From Neobacillus sp. FSL H8-0543 (GTDB lineage Bacteria > Bacillota > Bacilli > Bacillales > Cytobacillaceae): a DNA stretch of 64,000 nt. Below, one piece after another: positions 26,118-34,625 of this stretch (within the stretch, counting starts at the first letter, position 1; every line of letters starts with the position of its first letter). Location: contig NZ_CP151943.1 of assembly GCF_038592905.1 (NCBI RefSeq), forward strand, positions 4,042,501 through 4,106,500, given 5' to 3'. The notes beneath the pieces are model-generated. The model saw nothing but the letters and a program-made list of their open reading frames with translations, ran no database searches and had not been told where the DNA came from. The translations under genes and the position numbers were made by a program.

Positions 26118-26472
26118 GTTCGATTATCTCGAAATTACTGAAGTGAAAATAAGAACCTGCCCAGCTGCCATAAACTCTAATTACGTCTCCAATCGTAAAG
26201 GGTTCAATTTTTATTTTTTTTCTAATCGGTGTTACTTTCTTAACTTTTACTATCTTTGTTTCTGTTTGAAGTCTTATTTCTTGTACATATAGATACCTAT
26301 GATAATAAAAACGTTGTTTTTCCTCATTAATACTTTTAATTTCACCTGTTAGCATTGCCTCTTGTTCAACTTCTCCAGTTGCAAGCCATTTGATATCGTG
26401 TTCCTTCATTTCTTTCCTAGTTAGCCAATAGAAATAGAAGCATATTATCGGAATTACAATGGCGGTAACCAT
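26107..26472 (-). CDS. Hypothetical single-span membrane protein
   Basis: A 121-residue protein with one N-terminal membrane helix (AIVIPIICFYFYWL) and a basic cytoplasmic part of beta-strand character (LYVQEIRLQTETKIVKVKKV, PFTIGDVIRVYGSWAG). The last part recalls an OB-like or DUF3592-like fold, but I do not recognise the family. AAGGAGAATG lies 13 bases before the ATG. It may be co-transcribed with the upstream thioesterase gene, 24 bp away on the same strand. Confidence 0.65.
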   Translation of the reverse strand: MVTAIVIPIICFYFYWLTRKEMKEHDIKWLATGEVEQEAMLTGEIKSINEEKQRFYYHRYLYVQEIRLQTETKIVKVKKVTPIRKKIKIEPFTIGDVIRVYGSWAGSYFHFSNFEIIEQKR

Positions 26473-26496
26473 TTTTTAGTTCATTCTCCTTACGAT

Positions 26497-26985
26497 CTAT
26501 TTTTGAATGGTAAAAAAAGTACCTGTGGCATAGGCAATTTTTTTCCCATCACTACGATAAACCTCACCTGAAATGACGAATGTCTTGCTGCCTTGGTGAA
26601 TAACTTCAGCCTTGCAGCGGAGTGTATTGCCTATTCCGGGTGCTATGTAATGGATATTTAGCTGGTTCGTCACCGCAGCATAACCATCCGGGAGTAGAGA
26701 GATGGCTAAGGATCCCATTGCGGTGTCAAGGATCGTTGCAGTTATTCCTCCATGGACAATGTCTAATGAATTATTTAATAACGGATTTATAGGAACAGTA
26801 ATTATACAGGTTTTTTTCTCCTTATCAATCACTCGATCCATATGTAATAGACCATCAATATATTGTAGATTCGTTTTATCTATTTTTTTTTCAATACCTT
26901 CTAAAACATGGACTAGTGCACTTAAATCTTCTTCTGAACCGAGTTCAATACATTTGTTTAATAATTGTTGAATATGATCTTTCAA
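26497..26985 (-). CDS. PaaI-type hotdog thioesterase
   Basis: A 162-residue hotdog-fold protein of the PaaI/4HBT class, which hydrolyses acyl-CoA thioesters. The fold signature LDIVHGGITATILDTAMGS places the catalytic-loop HGG near residue 75. An N-terminal helical extension of about 55 residues precedes the domain. A TTG six bases after AGAGAGGGA gives MKDHIQQLL and is my preferred start; the ATG six codons upstream (27003) overlaps that ribosome binding site and is the alternative. Substrate unknown. Confidence 0.8.
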   Translation of the reverse strand: MKDHIQQLLNKCIELGSEEDLSALVHVLEGIEKKIDKTNLQYIDGLLHMDRVIDKEKKTCIITVPINPLLNNSLDIVHGGITATILDTAMGSLAISLLPDGYAAVTNQLNIHYIAPGIGNTLRCKAEVIHQGSKTFVISGEVYRSDGKKIAYATGTFFTIQK

Positions 26986-27122
26986 GTCAATTCCCTCTCT
27001 CATGCTTTATCTCATGACATCTTATCATTAAAAGCATTATTTTTACAGTAAGAGAGTTTTCACAAATTTGTGATTGTTACATATCGTAATATAGGCAATT
27101 ATTTGGGCAGGGGTGAGTAATG

Positions 27123-27521
27123 ATGCCAAAAAAATTACATCCTTCCGTAGTTAATTTTAAAGAATTTGTTAGTAATAATCCAAAGTTAATTCTTGAAGTG
27201 CGGAAAGGGGAAGCGACGTGGCAGGAATTATATGAAGATTGGTACCTCCTTGGTGAGGAAGATTCAAGGTGGGAAATAATAAGGTCTGAAAACAAGATAC
27301 AGTCAGAAGAAAACACGGATAAAAAAGGTGATTGGATTTCCACTATTATGGGAACAATACAAAAAATGGATCCAGAGCAGGTTCAGCATTATATTAATAA
27401 CTTAAGCCAAGCATTAGGGGCCATTCAAGGTGTTCTCTCCCAATTTCAGGGGTCTAACAAAACTAATCAAGTTAAACCTCAAATTGAACAAAGACATCCT
27501 TTTTTATTTCGTAAAGATTAA
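27123..27521 (+). CDS. ylbD: YlbD coat-type protein
   Basis: A 132-residue protein of the YlbD_coat family. Recognisable parts are LHPSVVNFKEFVSNNPKLI, TWQELYEDWYLLGEED and a C-terminal helix DPEQVQHYINNLSQALG. The family is labelled a putative spore coat component; the role is inferred mainly from expression in the mother cell in B. subtilis. The ATG five bases after AGGGGTGAG is preferred over the one immediately upstream. It is followed 18 bp later by ylbE, probably in one operon. Confidence 0.85.
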   Translation: MPKKLHPSVVNFKEFVSNNPKLILEVRKGEATWQELYEDWYLLGEEDSRWEIIRSENKIQSEENTDKKGDWISTIMGTIQKMDPEQVQHYINNLSQALGAIQGVLSQFQGSNKTNQVKPQIEQRHPFLFRKD

Positions 27522-27539
27522 CAGAGAGGAATTTATTAC

Positions 27540-27779
27540 ATGAGAAGAGATGTATTTGATTTTTTGAATGGACAAAAGGAACTAAAAAAGTTTGTCAGAG
27601 AGCAGCCGCTTTGGTACCGCAAACTTTCAAGGAACCCTTATGACCTACAAACACTAGAAAGAGAATCCCTTCATTATTATAAAAAGACCATACCGCATCA
27701 GGTTGAAAAATTTTCAAACAATGTACAAATGGCCTCAATGATGTTCTACATGTTTCAATCAATGAAAGACCAAAACTAG
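27540..27779 (+). CDS. ylbE: YlbE family protein
   Basis: A 79-residue protein of the YlbE-like family, with LKKFVREQPLWYRKLSRNP and FSNNVQMASMMFYMFQSM. Function unknown. It shares the B. subtilis order ylbD-ylbE-ylbF and is preceded by AGAGAGGA. Confidence 0.85.
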   Translation: MRRDVFDFLNGQKELKKFVREQPLWYRKLSRNPYDLQTLERESLHYYKKTIPHQVEKFSNNVQMASMMFYMFQSMKDQN

Positions 27780-27780
27780 T

Positions 27781-27812
27781 AAGAATCACATACAAAAGTG
27801 ATTCTTTTTTTA
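27781..27812 (+). terminator. Terminator of ylbDE
   Basis: Stem AAGAATCAC / GTGATTCTT and a long T-run, just past the ylbE stop. Confidence 0.9.
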
Positions 27813-27845
27813 TGAATGTGTTCAAAGATGTTTGATTTTTATACT

Positions 27846-28041
27846 TGTTGATTAGAGCGGAAGGGACGAAGGACTCCTCGAAAATGCTACCGCATTTCCT
27901 TCGTGCGGTGAAAAATTCAAGTAAGCATATTCAATGTCCTGCGGGACTTGCAGGTCAGGGTGAGACCCCACAGGCGCTTCAGCGCCGAGGAGGCTCACCG
28001 ACCGCCAGCGGAAAGCGAAGTGCCTGGAACTCCAATCAACA
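27846..28041. repeat. Dispersed repeat with terminal inverted repeats, copy 2
   Basis: A 196-bp relative of the repeat before suhB. Its ends TGTTGATTAGAGC and ACTCCAATCAACA are inverted repeats with two mismatches. It shares the identical 37-bp central block and the right-end module GCGGAAAGCGAAG-GCCTGG. It has about 30 extra bases, which include a strong hairpin: outer GTGAG/CTCAC with inner GGCGCTTCAGCGCC. It lies between the ylbE terminator and a secreted-protein gene and fills most of the 340-bp gap. Left flank GATTTTTATACT resembles those of the other copies. Confidence 0.8.
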
Positions 28042-28120
28042 GGTTAACAAACCTTAAATAAAAAAAAGAGTAAAAAACCTAAAGGAGGCGAACAATATTT
28101 ATTATTAAGGAGTGATAAAC

Positions 28121-28501
28121 TTGAAAAAGATTTTGCCGCTATTTATCATAGCTTTCTTACAAATCACGTCAAATCTAACACACGCGGAAGAATTGCCTGT
28201 CTATCAGCAAAATACAAATAAGGTACCCTCATTTACTGTGCAGCATCAAATCAAGGGCAATGATATTTTCGTTGAATGCATCTTAACGGGAATAAGTTTT
28301 CGTGCATCAGATAAGACAAGGAAAAAAGTTGGGAAGCTAATTATCTCGATTGACGGAAAGAAAAGTCAAGAAGTTGCATCTGCCGCTTTTATCATGAAAG
28401 GTCTTTCGCCAGGAGAGCATAAGGTAAAGCTTGAAGTTGTTAACTTAAATAATGAATCTTATGGTTTAATAAAGGAATTCTTGGTAAATATCCCTAGATA
28501 A
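28121..28501 (+). CDS. Hypothetical secreted protein
   Basis: A 126-residue protein with a classical signal peptide (MKKILPLFIIAFLQITSNLTHA, here quoted in part: LPLFIIAFLQ), with likely cleavage after THA. The mature part looks like a small all-beta domain (FTVQHQIKGNDIFVECILTG, GLSPGEHKVKLEVVNLN). I do not recognise the family. The TTG eight bases after AAGGAG is preferred to the GTG inside that site. A repeat copy lies just upstream. Confidence 0.65.
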   Translation: MKKILPLFIIAFLQITSNLTHAEELPVYQQNTNKVPSFTVQHQIKGNDIFVECILTGISFRASDKTRKKVGKLIISIDGKKSQEVASAAFIMKGLSPGEHKVKLEVVNLNNESYGLIKEFLVNIPR

Positions 28502-28559
28502 TTGTTTATTTCACTTTCCGTATTCATTCATGGTAAAATGTGTGTGGAGGTGTGCGAAC

Positions 28560-29003
28560 ATGCTTGCAACAATTGAGAGAATAGAATTATTAGACCAGGC
28601 AGATCACTTAGCTAATATGATTTTAGAATCTGACATCGTTGAACAATATCAGATTTGTTTATATAAGCTCCGTCATAATAAAGAATCGCAGCAAAAAATC
28701 AATAAATTTGCAAACCTTAAAGAACTTTATGAAGAAGTTCAACGGTTTGGTAAATATCACCCAGATTACAAGAGAGTAATGGGTGAAATCCGGCAATATA
28801 AGCGTGATATGGATTTAGATCCACTTGTTGCTGAATTTCGATTAGCGGAAAATGATTTACAATATTTACTGGATGCAATCAGCATGATAGTTGGCGGTGC
28901 AGTTTCACCAAATATTAAGGTCCCAATAGGCAATCCATTCTTTGATACAGGAAACTCACATAGCAGTGGCTGCGGTGGCGGGGGAAGCTGTAATTGTGGT
29001 TAA
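28560..29003 (+). CDS. ylbF: YlbF, Y-complex subunit (YlbF/YmcA family)
   Basis: A 147-residue helical protein. In B. subtilis YlbF forms the Y-complex with YmcA and YaaT, carries Fe-S clusters, and speeds RNase Y-dependent mRNA maturation, affecting sporulation, competence and biofilm. Seen here are YQICLYKLRHNKESQQKI, the central helical hairpin and a Cys-rich C-terminus SGCGGGGSCNCG with three cysteines that may ligate the cluster. The start is the ATG nine bases after GGAGGTG; an upstream GTG ten codons earlier has no site. Confidence 0.93.
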   Translation: MLATIERIELLDQADHLANMILESDIVEQYQICLYKLRHNKESQQKINKFANLKELYEEVQRFGKYHPDYKRVMGEIRQYKRDMDLDPLVAEFRLAENDLQYLLDAISMIVGGAVSPNIKVPIGNPFFDTGNSHSSGCGGGGSCNCG

Positions 29004-29034
29004 AAATCGGCTTATGACAAGCCGTTTTTTTATT
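29002..29034 (+). terminator. Terminator of ylbF
   Basis: Stem AAATCGGCTT / AAGCCGTTTT followed by T-run, at the ylbF stop. Confidence 0.85.
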
Positions 29035-29123
29035 TAATAAACAGGAAACAAAGTATGAATTGAAATAGTACGTTTCAATATGCTAGACTAAAGAATATGA
29101 TGGTTATTGAAGGGGAAAAAGGG

Positions 29124-29399
29124 ATGTTCATACAAAGACAAGGATTGGTTGTTTGGCTTTACTCATTAAAGCAAGCAAAAATGTTAAGGCGTTTTGGTAA
29201 TGTTCATTACGTCTCAAAAAAGCTTAAATATGTCGTGTTATATTGCAATCAAGAGGATCTTGATGGGATTATGGAAAAGCTAAATTCCTTTTCCTTTGTT
29301 AAGAAAGTAGAACCTTCCTATAAACCTTTCTTAAAAATGGAATTCGAGAATGCAGCACCTGATAAAGCAAAGGAATACGATTATAAGATGGGGATATAA
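29124..29399 (+). CDS. ylbG: YlbG, UPF0298 (DUF2129) protein
   Basis: A 91-residue protein nearly identical in layout to B. subtilis Ylb[50 protein letters not shown] and the ending [11 protein letters not shown]. Cytoplasmic, function unknown. The ATG eight bases after AAGGGG gives MFIQRQG, matching the family; the longer frame nine codons upstream has no site. Confidence 0.92.
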   Translation: MFIQRQGLVVWLYSLKQAKMLRRFGNVHYVSKKLKYVVLYCNQEDLDGIMEKLNSFSFVKKVEPSYKPFLKMEFENAAPDKAKEYDYKMGI

Positions 29400-29433
29400 A
29401 AAGGTGAGGGCTAAATTTGCCCTCACCTTTTAT
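29398..29433. terminator. Bidirectional terminator after ylbG
   Basis: A 13-bp stem AAAAGGTGAGGGC / GCCCTCACCTTTT between the converging ylbG and DUF7147-like genes. Confidence 0.9.
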
Positions 29434-29819
29434 TGTAGTGGTTTAAGAAAATGATTTAGTCTCAAAATACCGATTAAATGTTGGTAATACAGTTCTTTTT
29501 CATGAAACATTGTTGAAGGTTTGACTGAAAGCTCCATTATTTGCTTTCCGAGTTCCTCAGCTGTTTTTTGAAAAAGATCATAGCGTTTATTTGGAATAAA
29601 TTTAGGGTTGGGTATTCCTTCGCGACAGATATAAAGGGCTTGAAAATTCCCAGGATCTGTGGGCTGTAAAATCACTGCCAACGACGTTACTGGCCTGTCT
29701 CCAACTGAGCTGTGAAAAGCCATCAGATGAACAATGCGGTGCTGATTTGCCCTTGCCAATTCTAGTAATTCATATATATCAGAATAACCTTCACCTAATT
29801 CTATAAAGCGTTGTATCAA
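29430..29819 (-). CDS. DUF7147-like conserved protein
   Basis: About 129 residues, starting MIQRFIELGEGYSDIYELLEL, with AVILQPTDPGNFQALYICREGI in the middle. I associate this with a small conserved Bacillus family (DUF7147) of unknown function, sometimes mislabelled in databases. The TTG six bases after AAAGGGGAG is preferred; the longer GTG frame (to 29852) would run through the ribosome binding site. On the opposite strand to ylbG and rsmD. Confidence 0.65.
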   Translation of the reverse strand: MIQRFIELGEGYSDIYELLELARANQHRIVHLMAFHSSVGDRPVTSLAVILQPTDPGNFQALYICREGIPNPKFIPNKRYDLFQKTAEELGKQIMELSVKPSTMFHEKELYYQHLIGILRLNHFLKPLQ

Positions 29820-29890
29820 AGAAAACTCCCCTTTATTATTAAATACACCCACTACTTTACCATTAAATCAGTTTTAAGGCATCATCTGAA

Positions 29891-29923
29891 AAATAAAAAA
29901 CCCTGCAGACATCATCTGCAGGG
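29891..29923 (-). terminator. Terminator of the CsfG-type RNA
   Basis: Perfect 9-bp stem CCCTGCAGA / TCTGCAGGG with a 5-nt loop. Only the minus-strand side is followed by a T-run (TTTTTTATTTTT), which sets the direction of the RNA. Confidence 0.85.
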
Positions 29924-30085
29924 TCCTTCTACATCCTTCAAAAGGATAGAAGGCAAAGGGAGAGGAGAAACCGGAGGAAGAACTTATGGGGAAACGTAAG
30001 TCTTCTCCGCGGTTGGCAACAACATCCTCGAATTGATGTTGTTAGTAACATTATCTCCATAACAGGCAAGCTTATACGTCTACAA
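29891..30085 (-). ncRNA. csfG: CsfG-type sporulation small RNA (Rfam ylbH element)
   Basis: The 384-bp space between the DUF7147-like gene and rsmD holds a multi-hairpin RNA readable on the minus strand. In that direction come stem AACAACATC/GATGTTGTT, stem GGAGAAGACTTA/TAAGTTCTTCCTCC with a CGTTTCCCC loop, a pyrimidine-rich stretch TTTCTCCTCTCCCTTTGCC, stem CTTCTATCCTT/AAGGATGTAGAAG, and a terminal GC-rich stem with a T-run. B. subtilis has CsfG, a roughly 200-nt forespore RNA with pyrimidine-rich loops, in the ylbG-ylbH gap. Position, size and loops agree. The 5' end is estimated; I could not fix a sigma-F/G promoter. Confidence 0.72.
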
Positions 30086-30203
30086 AAATTATTTTTTGTG
30101 AAGGAAAAGTATCACCGCTATGTTATTTGGCTAGTTTAGTCAATTGTGATAGGATAAACAGGAATGTTAAAAAATGATTTTTTGAAAAATAGTGGTGATG
30201 AAA

Positions 30204-30749
30204 ATGAGAGTTGTATCAGGTGTTTGTAAAGGTAGAGGACTAAAGGCAGTTCCGGGAAATACAACGAGACCGACTACGGATAAAGTGAAAGAAGCACTAT
30301 TTAATATGATCGGACCATATTTTGATGGCGGAGTTGGTCTTGACCTTTTTGCTGGTAGTGGTGGCTTAGGGCTTGAGGCGCTTAGCCGCGGTTTAGAAAA
30401 AGTTATTTTTATTGATCGTGATGGCAAAGCCATTCAAGTGATCCATGAAAATATTAAAGCATGTTTTATGGAGGAAAAGTCAGAGGTGTATCGGAATGAT
30501 GCCGATAGGGCTCTAAAGGCACTTTTCAAAAGAGAAATCCGTTTTGATTACATATTTTTAGATCCGCCGTATAAAAAGCAGGAACTTATAAGGTTAATGG
30601 AGAAAATAACTGAACATGCATTATTAAAACCTGATGGAGTGATCGTCTGTGAACACGGTCATGACGTAGAATTACCGCAAACAGTAGGGTCATATTCACA
30701 AATCAAACACGAAAAGTACGGGATGATTGCTATTTCGATTTATTCTTGA
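30204..30749 (+). CDS. rsmD: 16S rRNA (guanine966-N2)-methyltransferase RsmD
   Basis: A 181-residue SAM-dependent methyltransferase (YlbH) that methylates G966 of 16S rRNA in the small subunit. The SAM-binding motif is LDLFAGSGGLGLEALSRG and the catalytic motif IV is FLDPPYKKQ. The substrate-binding start RVVSGVCKGRGLKAVPG with TRPTTDKVKEALFN is typical. The ATG after GGTGATGAA gives MRVVSG as in homologues. It is 28 bp before coaD, the usual rsmD-coaD pair. Confidence 0.95.
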   Translation: MRVVSGVCKGRGLKAVPGNTTRPTTDKVKEALFNMIGPYFDGGVGLDLFAGSGGLGLEALSRGLEKVIFIDRDGKAIQVIHENIKACFMEEKSEVYRNDADRALKALFKREIRFDYIFLDPPYKKQELIRLMEKITEHALLKPDGVIVCEHGHDVELPQTVGSYSQIKHEKYGMIAISIYS

Positions 30750-30753
30750 TTAG

Positions 30754-31266
<513 letters not shown>

Positions 31267-31272
31267 ACCAGC

Positions 31273-31306
31273 AAAAGCCTTGGTAAACCTACCAAAGGCT
31301 TTTTTA
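31273..31306. terminator. Bidirectional terminator coaD/ylbJ
   Basis: Stem AAAAGCCTTGGTA / TACCAAAGGCTTTT with T-run, between convergent genes. Confidence 0.85.
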
Positions 31307-32518
31307 ATTTTTTCCTAATCGTTGAAATAGAAGGAACACATAAATAATAAGCGAAAAAATGGTAATGAGTGGTCCTAATTCAATTAAGTGATGAAAATAG
31401 CTATGAAGCCAGGTACCTTTTTCAAAAAGACCAACAGGGATAGCGTTTGAGGGCTCTTCCGAACCATATAAGCGGAGATACACAGGTTTCCATAAAATAA
31501 AGGCAAAAATGCTAGCCAGTATTCCATGAATGATCCTCGCTATGAAAAACGGTTGAAAGCGTATATCGGTCTGTGCAAGAATACTGGCAACTTGTGCTTG
31601 GACACTAAATCCACTGAAAGCTAAAATAAAGCTCGTAATCATTGCCTGTTGCATAAGTGTTGCTTCCTTGACCTGGCTCGTTAGCTCGCTCCCGAGAGTT
31701 ATTTCAAATAAGCCTGAGATAAACGGGATACTAAGCAATGGGGGTAAACCTAAGAATGATAACAAAATATCAAAGGCATTTGCGATTGTTGTAGTAATAT
31801 GTAAGTGAAAGAGAAGTTTGTTAACAACAGAAAATAGAATGATGAAACCGCCAATCATCAATAATGTTTGAATCGAGGAATTGACAGCATCACCAAGTAA
31901 TTTTCCAATAGGGCGTTTTTCCTTTAGCCGTGTTTGATGTAATGCGGATAAAGCCTGTCTTAGCTTAAACCCTTTACGCTTTTCCACGCGCTCAGCGGGC
32001 GTTTCCTTGCCATAAAACCGCATGATCAAGCCAACGCAAATATTCCCTAAATAGTGTGCTAAAGCTAATATTACTCCTAATTGGGGGTTATAGAAAAAGC
32101 CTACAGCTACAGCTCCAAAGATAAAGAGCGGGTTTGAGGAGTTTGTAAATGAAACGAGTCTCTCTGCTTCAATCTGTGTTAACTGGCCCTCTTGACGCAA
32201 TCTCGCAGTGAATTTTGCCCCGGCAGGGTAGCCAGATGCCATTCCCATAGCCCAGACAAAACCGCCAACTCCTGGTACCTTAAAGAGTGGTCTCATAAGG
32301 GGCTCTAACAATACACCAATAAATTTAACTACGCCAAAACCAATCAGCATTTCAGATACAATAAAAAACGGTAAAAGGGATGGGAAGACAATTTCCCACC
32401 ACATTTTAAGTCCGCGAATGGAGGCTTCAAAGGACTCCTGGGGATAGGAAATTAGCGATACAGCTAGGATGATGACGGATACGGATAAAAAAATTGTTTT
32501 AATTTTAGAACGTAACAA
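31304..32518 (-). CDS. ylbJ: Sporulation integral membrane protein YlbJ
   Basis: A 404-residue polytopic protein of the YlbJ/nucleoside-recognition (Gate) family with about nine hydrophobic segments. B. subtilis ylbJ is a sigma-E gene needed for heat-resistant spores; the transported or sensed molecule is unknown. Typical parts are RGLKMWWEIVFPSLLPFFI, GFVWAMGMASGYPAGAK and SFTNSSNPLFIFGAVAVGF. TTG start four bases after GGAGGGTC on the minus strand. Confidence 0.92.
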   Translation of the reverse strand: MLRSKIKTIFLSVSVIILAVSLISYPQESFEASIRGLKMWWEIVFPSLLPFFIVSEMLIGFGVVKFIGVLLEPLMRPLFKVPGVGGFVWAMGMASGYPAGAKFTARLRQEGQLTQIEAERLVSFTNSSNPLFIFGAVAVGFFYNPQLGVILALAHYLGNICVGLIMRFYGKETPAERVEKRKGFKLRQALSALHQTRLKEKRPIGKLLGDAVNSSIQTLLMIGGFIILFSVVNKLLFHLHITTTIANAFDILLSFLGLPPLLSIPFISGLFEITLGSELTSQVKEATLMQQAMITSFILAFSGFSVQAQVASILAQTDIRFQPFFIARIIHGILASIFAFILWKPVYLRLYGSEEPSNAIPVGLFEKGTWLHSYFHHLIELGPLITIFSLIIYVFLLFQRLGKN

Positions 32519-32783
32519 CGAAGACCCTCCTTCCCGTGGAATACCCAGAATTTAACGTAGTTTCAAATTGTTTTTATAATAATTGTGTAATCAAGAATAT
32601 GAATGGTAAAATAATGAATATCCATAAATAAACATTCCAATGTCTTGTCCTCATATAAAACAAATATACTCATTGAACCGTAATTTAGACCATCAAGATT
32701 GAACGAGTTTTATCTTTAGCATAGATGGTTTTCTATCACATTGTGAAGGAACGGGTCTTGCTTTTGGTAAAGGAGTGAGTGAT

Positions 32784-33563
32784 ATGGAACATCCTAAAAT
32801 TGGATTGGCGCTTGGTTCAGGAGGGGCACGAGGATTTGCTCATTTAGGTGTTATAAAAGTATTGAAGGACGAAGGAATCCCCATTCATTTAATTGCTGGG
32901 AGCAGTATGGGATCTCTTGTGGGTAGCTTTTATGCAGCGGGTATCGAAATCGACCGTTTATATAAACTTTCAACAGCTTTTAAAAGAAAATACTTTTTGG
33001 ATTTTACTGTTCCGAAGATGGGATTCATTTCTGGGAAAAGGGTCAAGGAGTTCATTAAGGTGTTCACCCATGGCAAGAATATTGAAGAGCTAGATATTCC
33101 ATTGGGGATAGTGACCACTGATTTATTATCAGGTGAAAAAGTTGTTTTTAAACAAGGTCCGGTTGCTGATGCAGTGAGAGCTAGCATTTCAATTCCAGGC
33201 ATTTTTGTACCAGAGAAATATAACGGAAGAATCCTGGTGGATGGTGGGGTATCAGATCGTGTTCCTGTATCCGTTGCAAAGGAAATGGGCGCAGATATTG
33301 TCATTGCGGTAGATGTTTCTAGAGTAAAGCGGAATGCTGAAATTACCTCAATCTTTGATGTCATTATGCAAAGCATCGATATTATGCAGACCGAAATTCT
33401 CATCAATCGCGAAATCGCCTCGGATATTATGATTCGGCCGCCTGTTGAACTTTATAGTTCGCGTGCCTTTACCAATATCGAAGAAATTATCACCCTTGGT
33501 GAAGAGGAAACGAAAAAACAGCTAGAACAAATTAAAAGTGTAATAGCGAGTTGGAAGGGGTAA
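32784..33563 (+). CDS. ylbK: Patatin-like phospholipase family protein YlbK
   Basis: A 259-residue RssA-type patatin-like protein, probably a cytoplasmic serine hydrolase with a Ser-Asp dyad. The oxyanion loop is GSGGARGFAH near residue 11, the nucleophile elbow GSSMGS near 41-46, and the Asp motif DGGVSDRVP near 155. The ATG eight bases after AAGGAG is chosen over a GTG inside that site. The 265 bp upstream shows no gene. It overlaps the longest ylbL frame by 13 bases, and the chosen ylbL start is 8 bp after its stop. Confidence 0.9.
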   Translation: MEHPKIGLALGSGGARGFAHLGVIKVLKDEGIPIHLIAGSSMGSLVGSFYAAGIEIDRLYKLSTAFKRKYFLDFTVPKMGFISGKRVKEFIKVFTHGKNIEELDIPLGIVTTDLLSGEKVVFKQGPVADAVRASISIPGIFVPEKYNGRILVDGGVSDRVPVSVAKEMGADIVIAVDVSRVKRNAEITSIFDVIMQSIDIMQTEILINREIASDIMIRPPVELYSSRAFTNIEEIITLGEEETKKQLEQIKSVIASWKG

Positions 33564-33571
33564 CAGTATTA

Positions 33572-34597
33572 ATGCGCAGAAAAATATATATTGGTGCTTC
33601 CATCTTCATTGCTGTACTAATGGTTGCTGGAGTTTTTTTATCATTGCCATATTATGTTTCAAAGCCTGGAATGGCTAAGGAATTAGAACCAATCGTTCAA
33701 GTTGAAAATGGTTACGAAGCTGAAGGTAGCTTTATGCTAACCACAATTAGAATGGGAAGAGCAAATATATATTCTTATCTACAGGCTAAACTCTTTGATT
33801 ATGAAGAAATCTATCCGTTAGATGCGATTTTACACGAAACGGAAACACAGGAAGAGTATAATGCCAGACAGCTTCATATGATGTCAGGATCAAAGCAGAA
33901 TGCAATTGGGGTCGCCTACAATAGAGCAGGATTTTCGATAGAATATAAATATAATGGAGTGTATGTTGTTCAGGTTATTCCTGAAATGCCTGCTGATGGT
34001 AAACTGCTCCCAGGAGATCGTGTAATTAAAGTGGATGACCAGCAATTTTCTTCCTCGGAGGAATTCATTAAGTATGTGGGGGGGAAAAAGGCGAACGAAG
34101 AAGTAATCTTAACGATAAAGCGAAAGAATAAAACAAAAAAGGTGAAAATTATTGTTCAGCCTTTTAAAGACGATTCCAATAAGGTAGGTATTGGAATTAC
34201 TTTGGTGGATGATAAAGAAATCATTACAAACCCAAAGGTAACTGTGAATACCGATGAAATTGGTGGTCCCTCTGCCGGTTTAATGTTCACATTGGAAATC
34301 TATAATCAGCTAATGGAAGAAGACTTTACAAGAGGCTACAGGATAGCTGGAACGGGTACAATTGATTCTAAAGGTAACGTGGGGCCAATTGGAGGAATTG
34401 ACCAAAAGGTGGTTGCAGCGGATAAAGCAGGAGCGGAGATATTCTTCGCTCCAAATGAGAAGGGCAAAAGTGGCTCCAATTATCGAGTTGCAGTAAAAAC
34501 AGCCCGTGATATTGACACAAAAATGAAAATAGTCCCCGTTGATGTTTTTGATGATGCTGTGAATTATTTGCAAAAGTTACCTAAAAAAGAAAGATGA
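33572..34597 (+). CDS. ddcP: DdcP/YlbL, PDZ-Lon-type membrane protease
   Basis: A 341-residue membrane-anchored serine protease. In B. subtilis YlbL (DdcP) degrades the SOS division inhibitor YneA and so ends the DNA damage checkpoint. One N-terminal membrane helix (IYIGASIFIAVLMVAGVFL) precedes a PDZ domain (about residues 125-200, GDRVIKVDDQQFSS) and a Lon-type proteolytic domain with the catalytic Ser in GGPSAGLMF and Lys in GGIDQKVVAADKAG. ATG 11 bases after GAAGGGG. Confidence 0.93.
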   Translation: MRRKIYIGASIFIAVLMVAGVFLSLPYYVSKPGMAKELEPIVQVENGYEAEGSFMLTTIRMGRANIYSYLQAKLFDYEEIYPLDAILHETETQEEYNARQLHMMSGSKQNAIGVAYNRAGFSIEYKYNGVYVVQVIPEMPADGKLLPGDRVIKVDDQQFSSSEEFIKYVGGKKANEEVILTIKRKNKTKKVKIIVQPFKDDSNKVGIGITLVDDKEIITNPKVTVNTDEIGGPSAGLMFTLEIYNQLMEEDFTRGYRIAGTGTIDSKGNVGPIGGIDQKVVAADKAGAEIFFAPNEKGKSGSNYRVAVKTARDIDTKMKIVPVDVFDDAVNYLQKLPKKER

Positions 34598-34625
34598 TGC
34601 TCCATAAGCATCATCTTTCTTTCGT
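34588..34625. terminator. Bidirectional terminator ddcP/tmcAL
   Basis: A 12-bp stem AAAGATGATGCT / AGCATCATCTTT between convergent genes; it overlaps both coding ends. Confidence 0.85.

Noticed and set aside
30000..30200. T-box or riboswitch in front of rsmD
   Set aside because: No T-box motif and no plus-strand terminator before rsmD; the structure and T-run fit a minus-strand small RNA.
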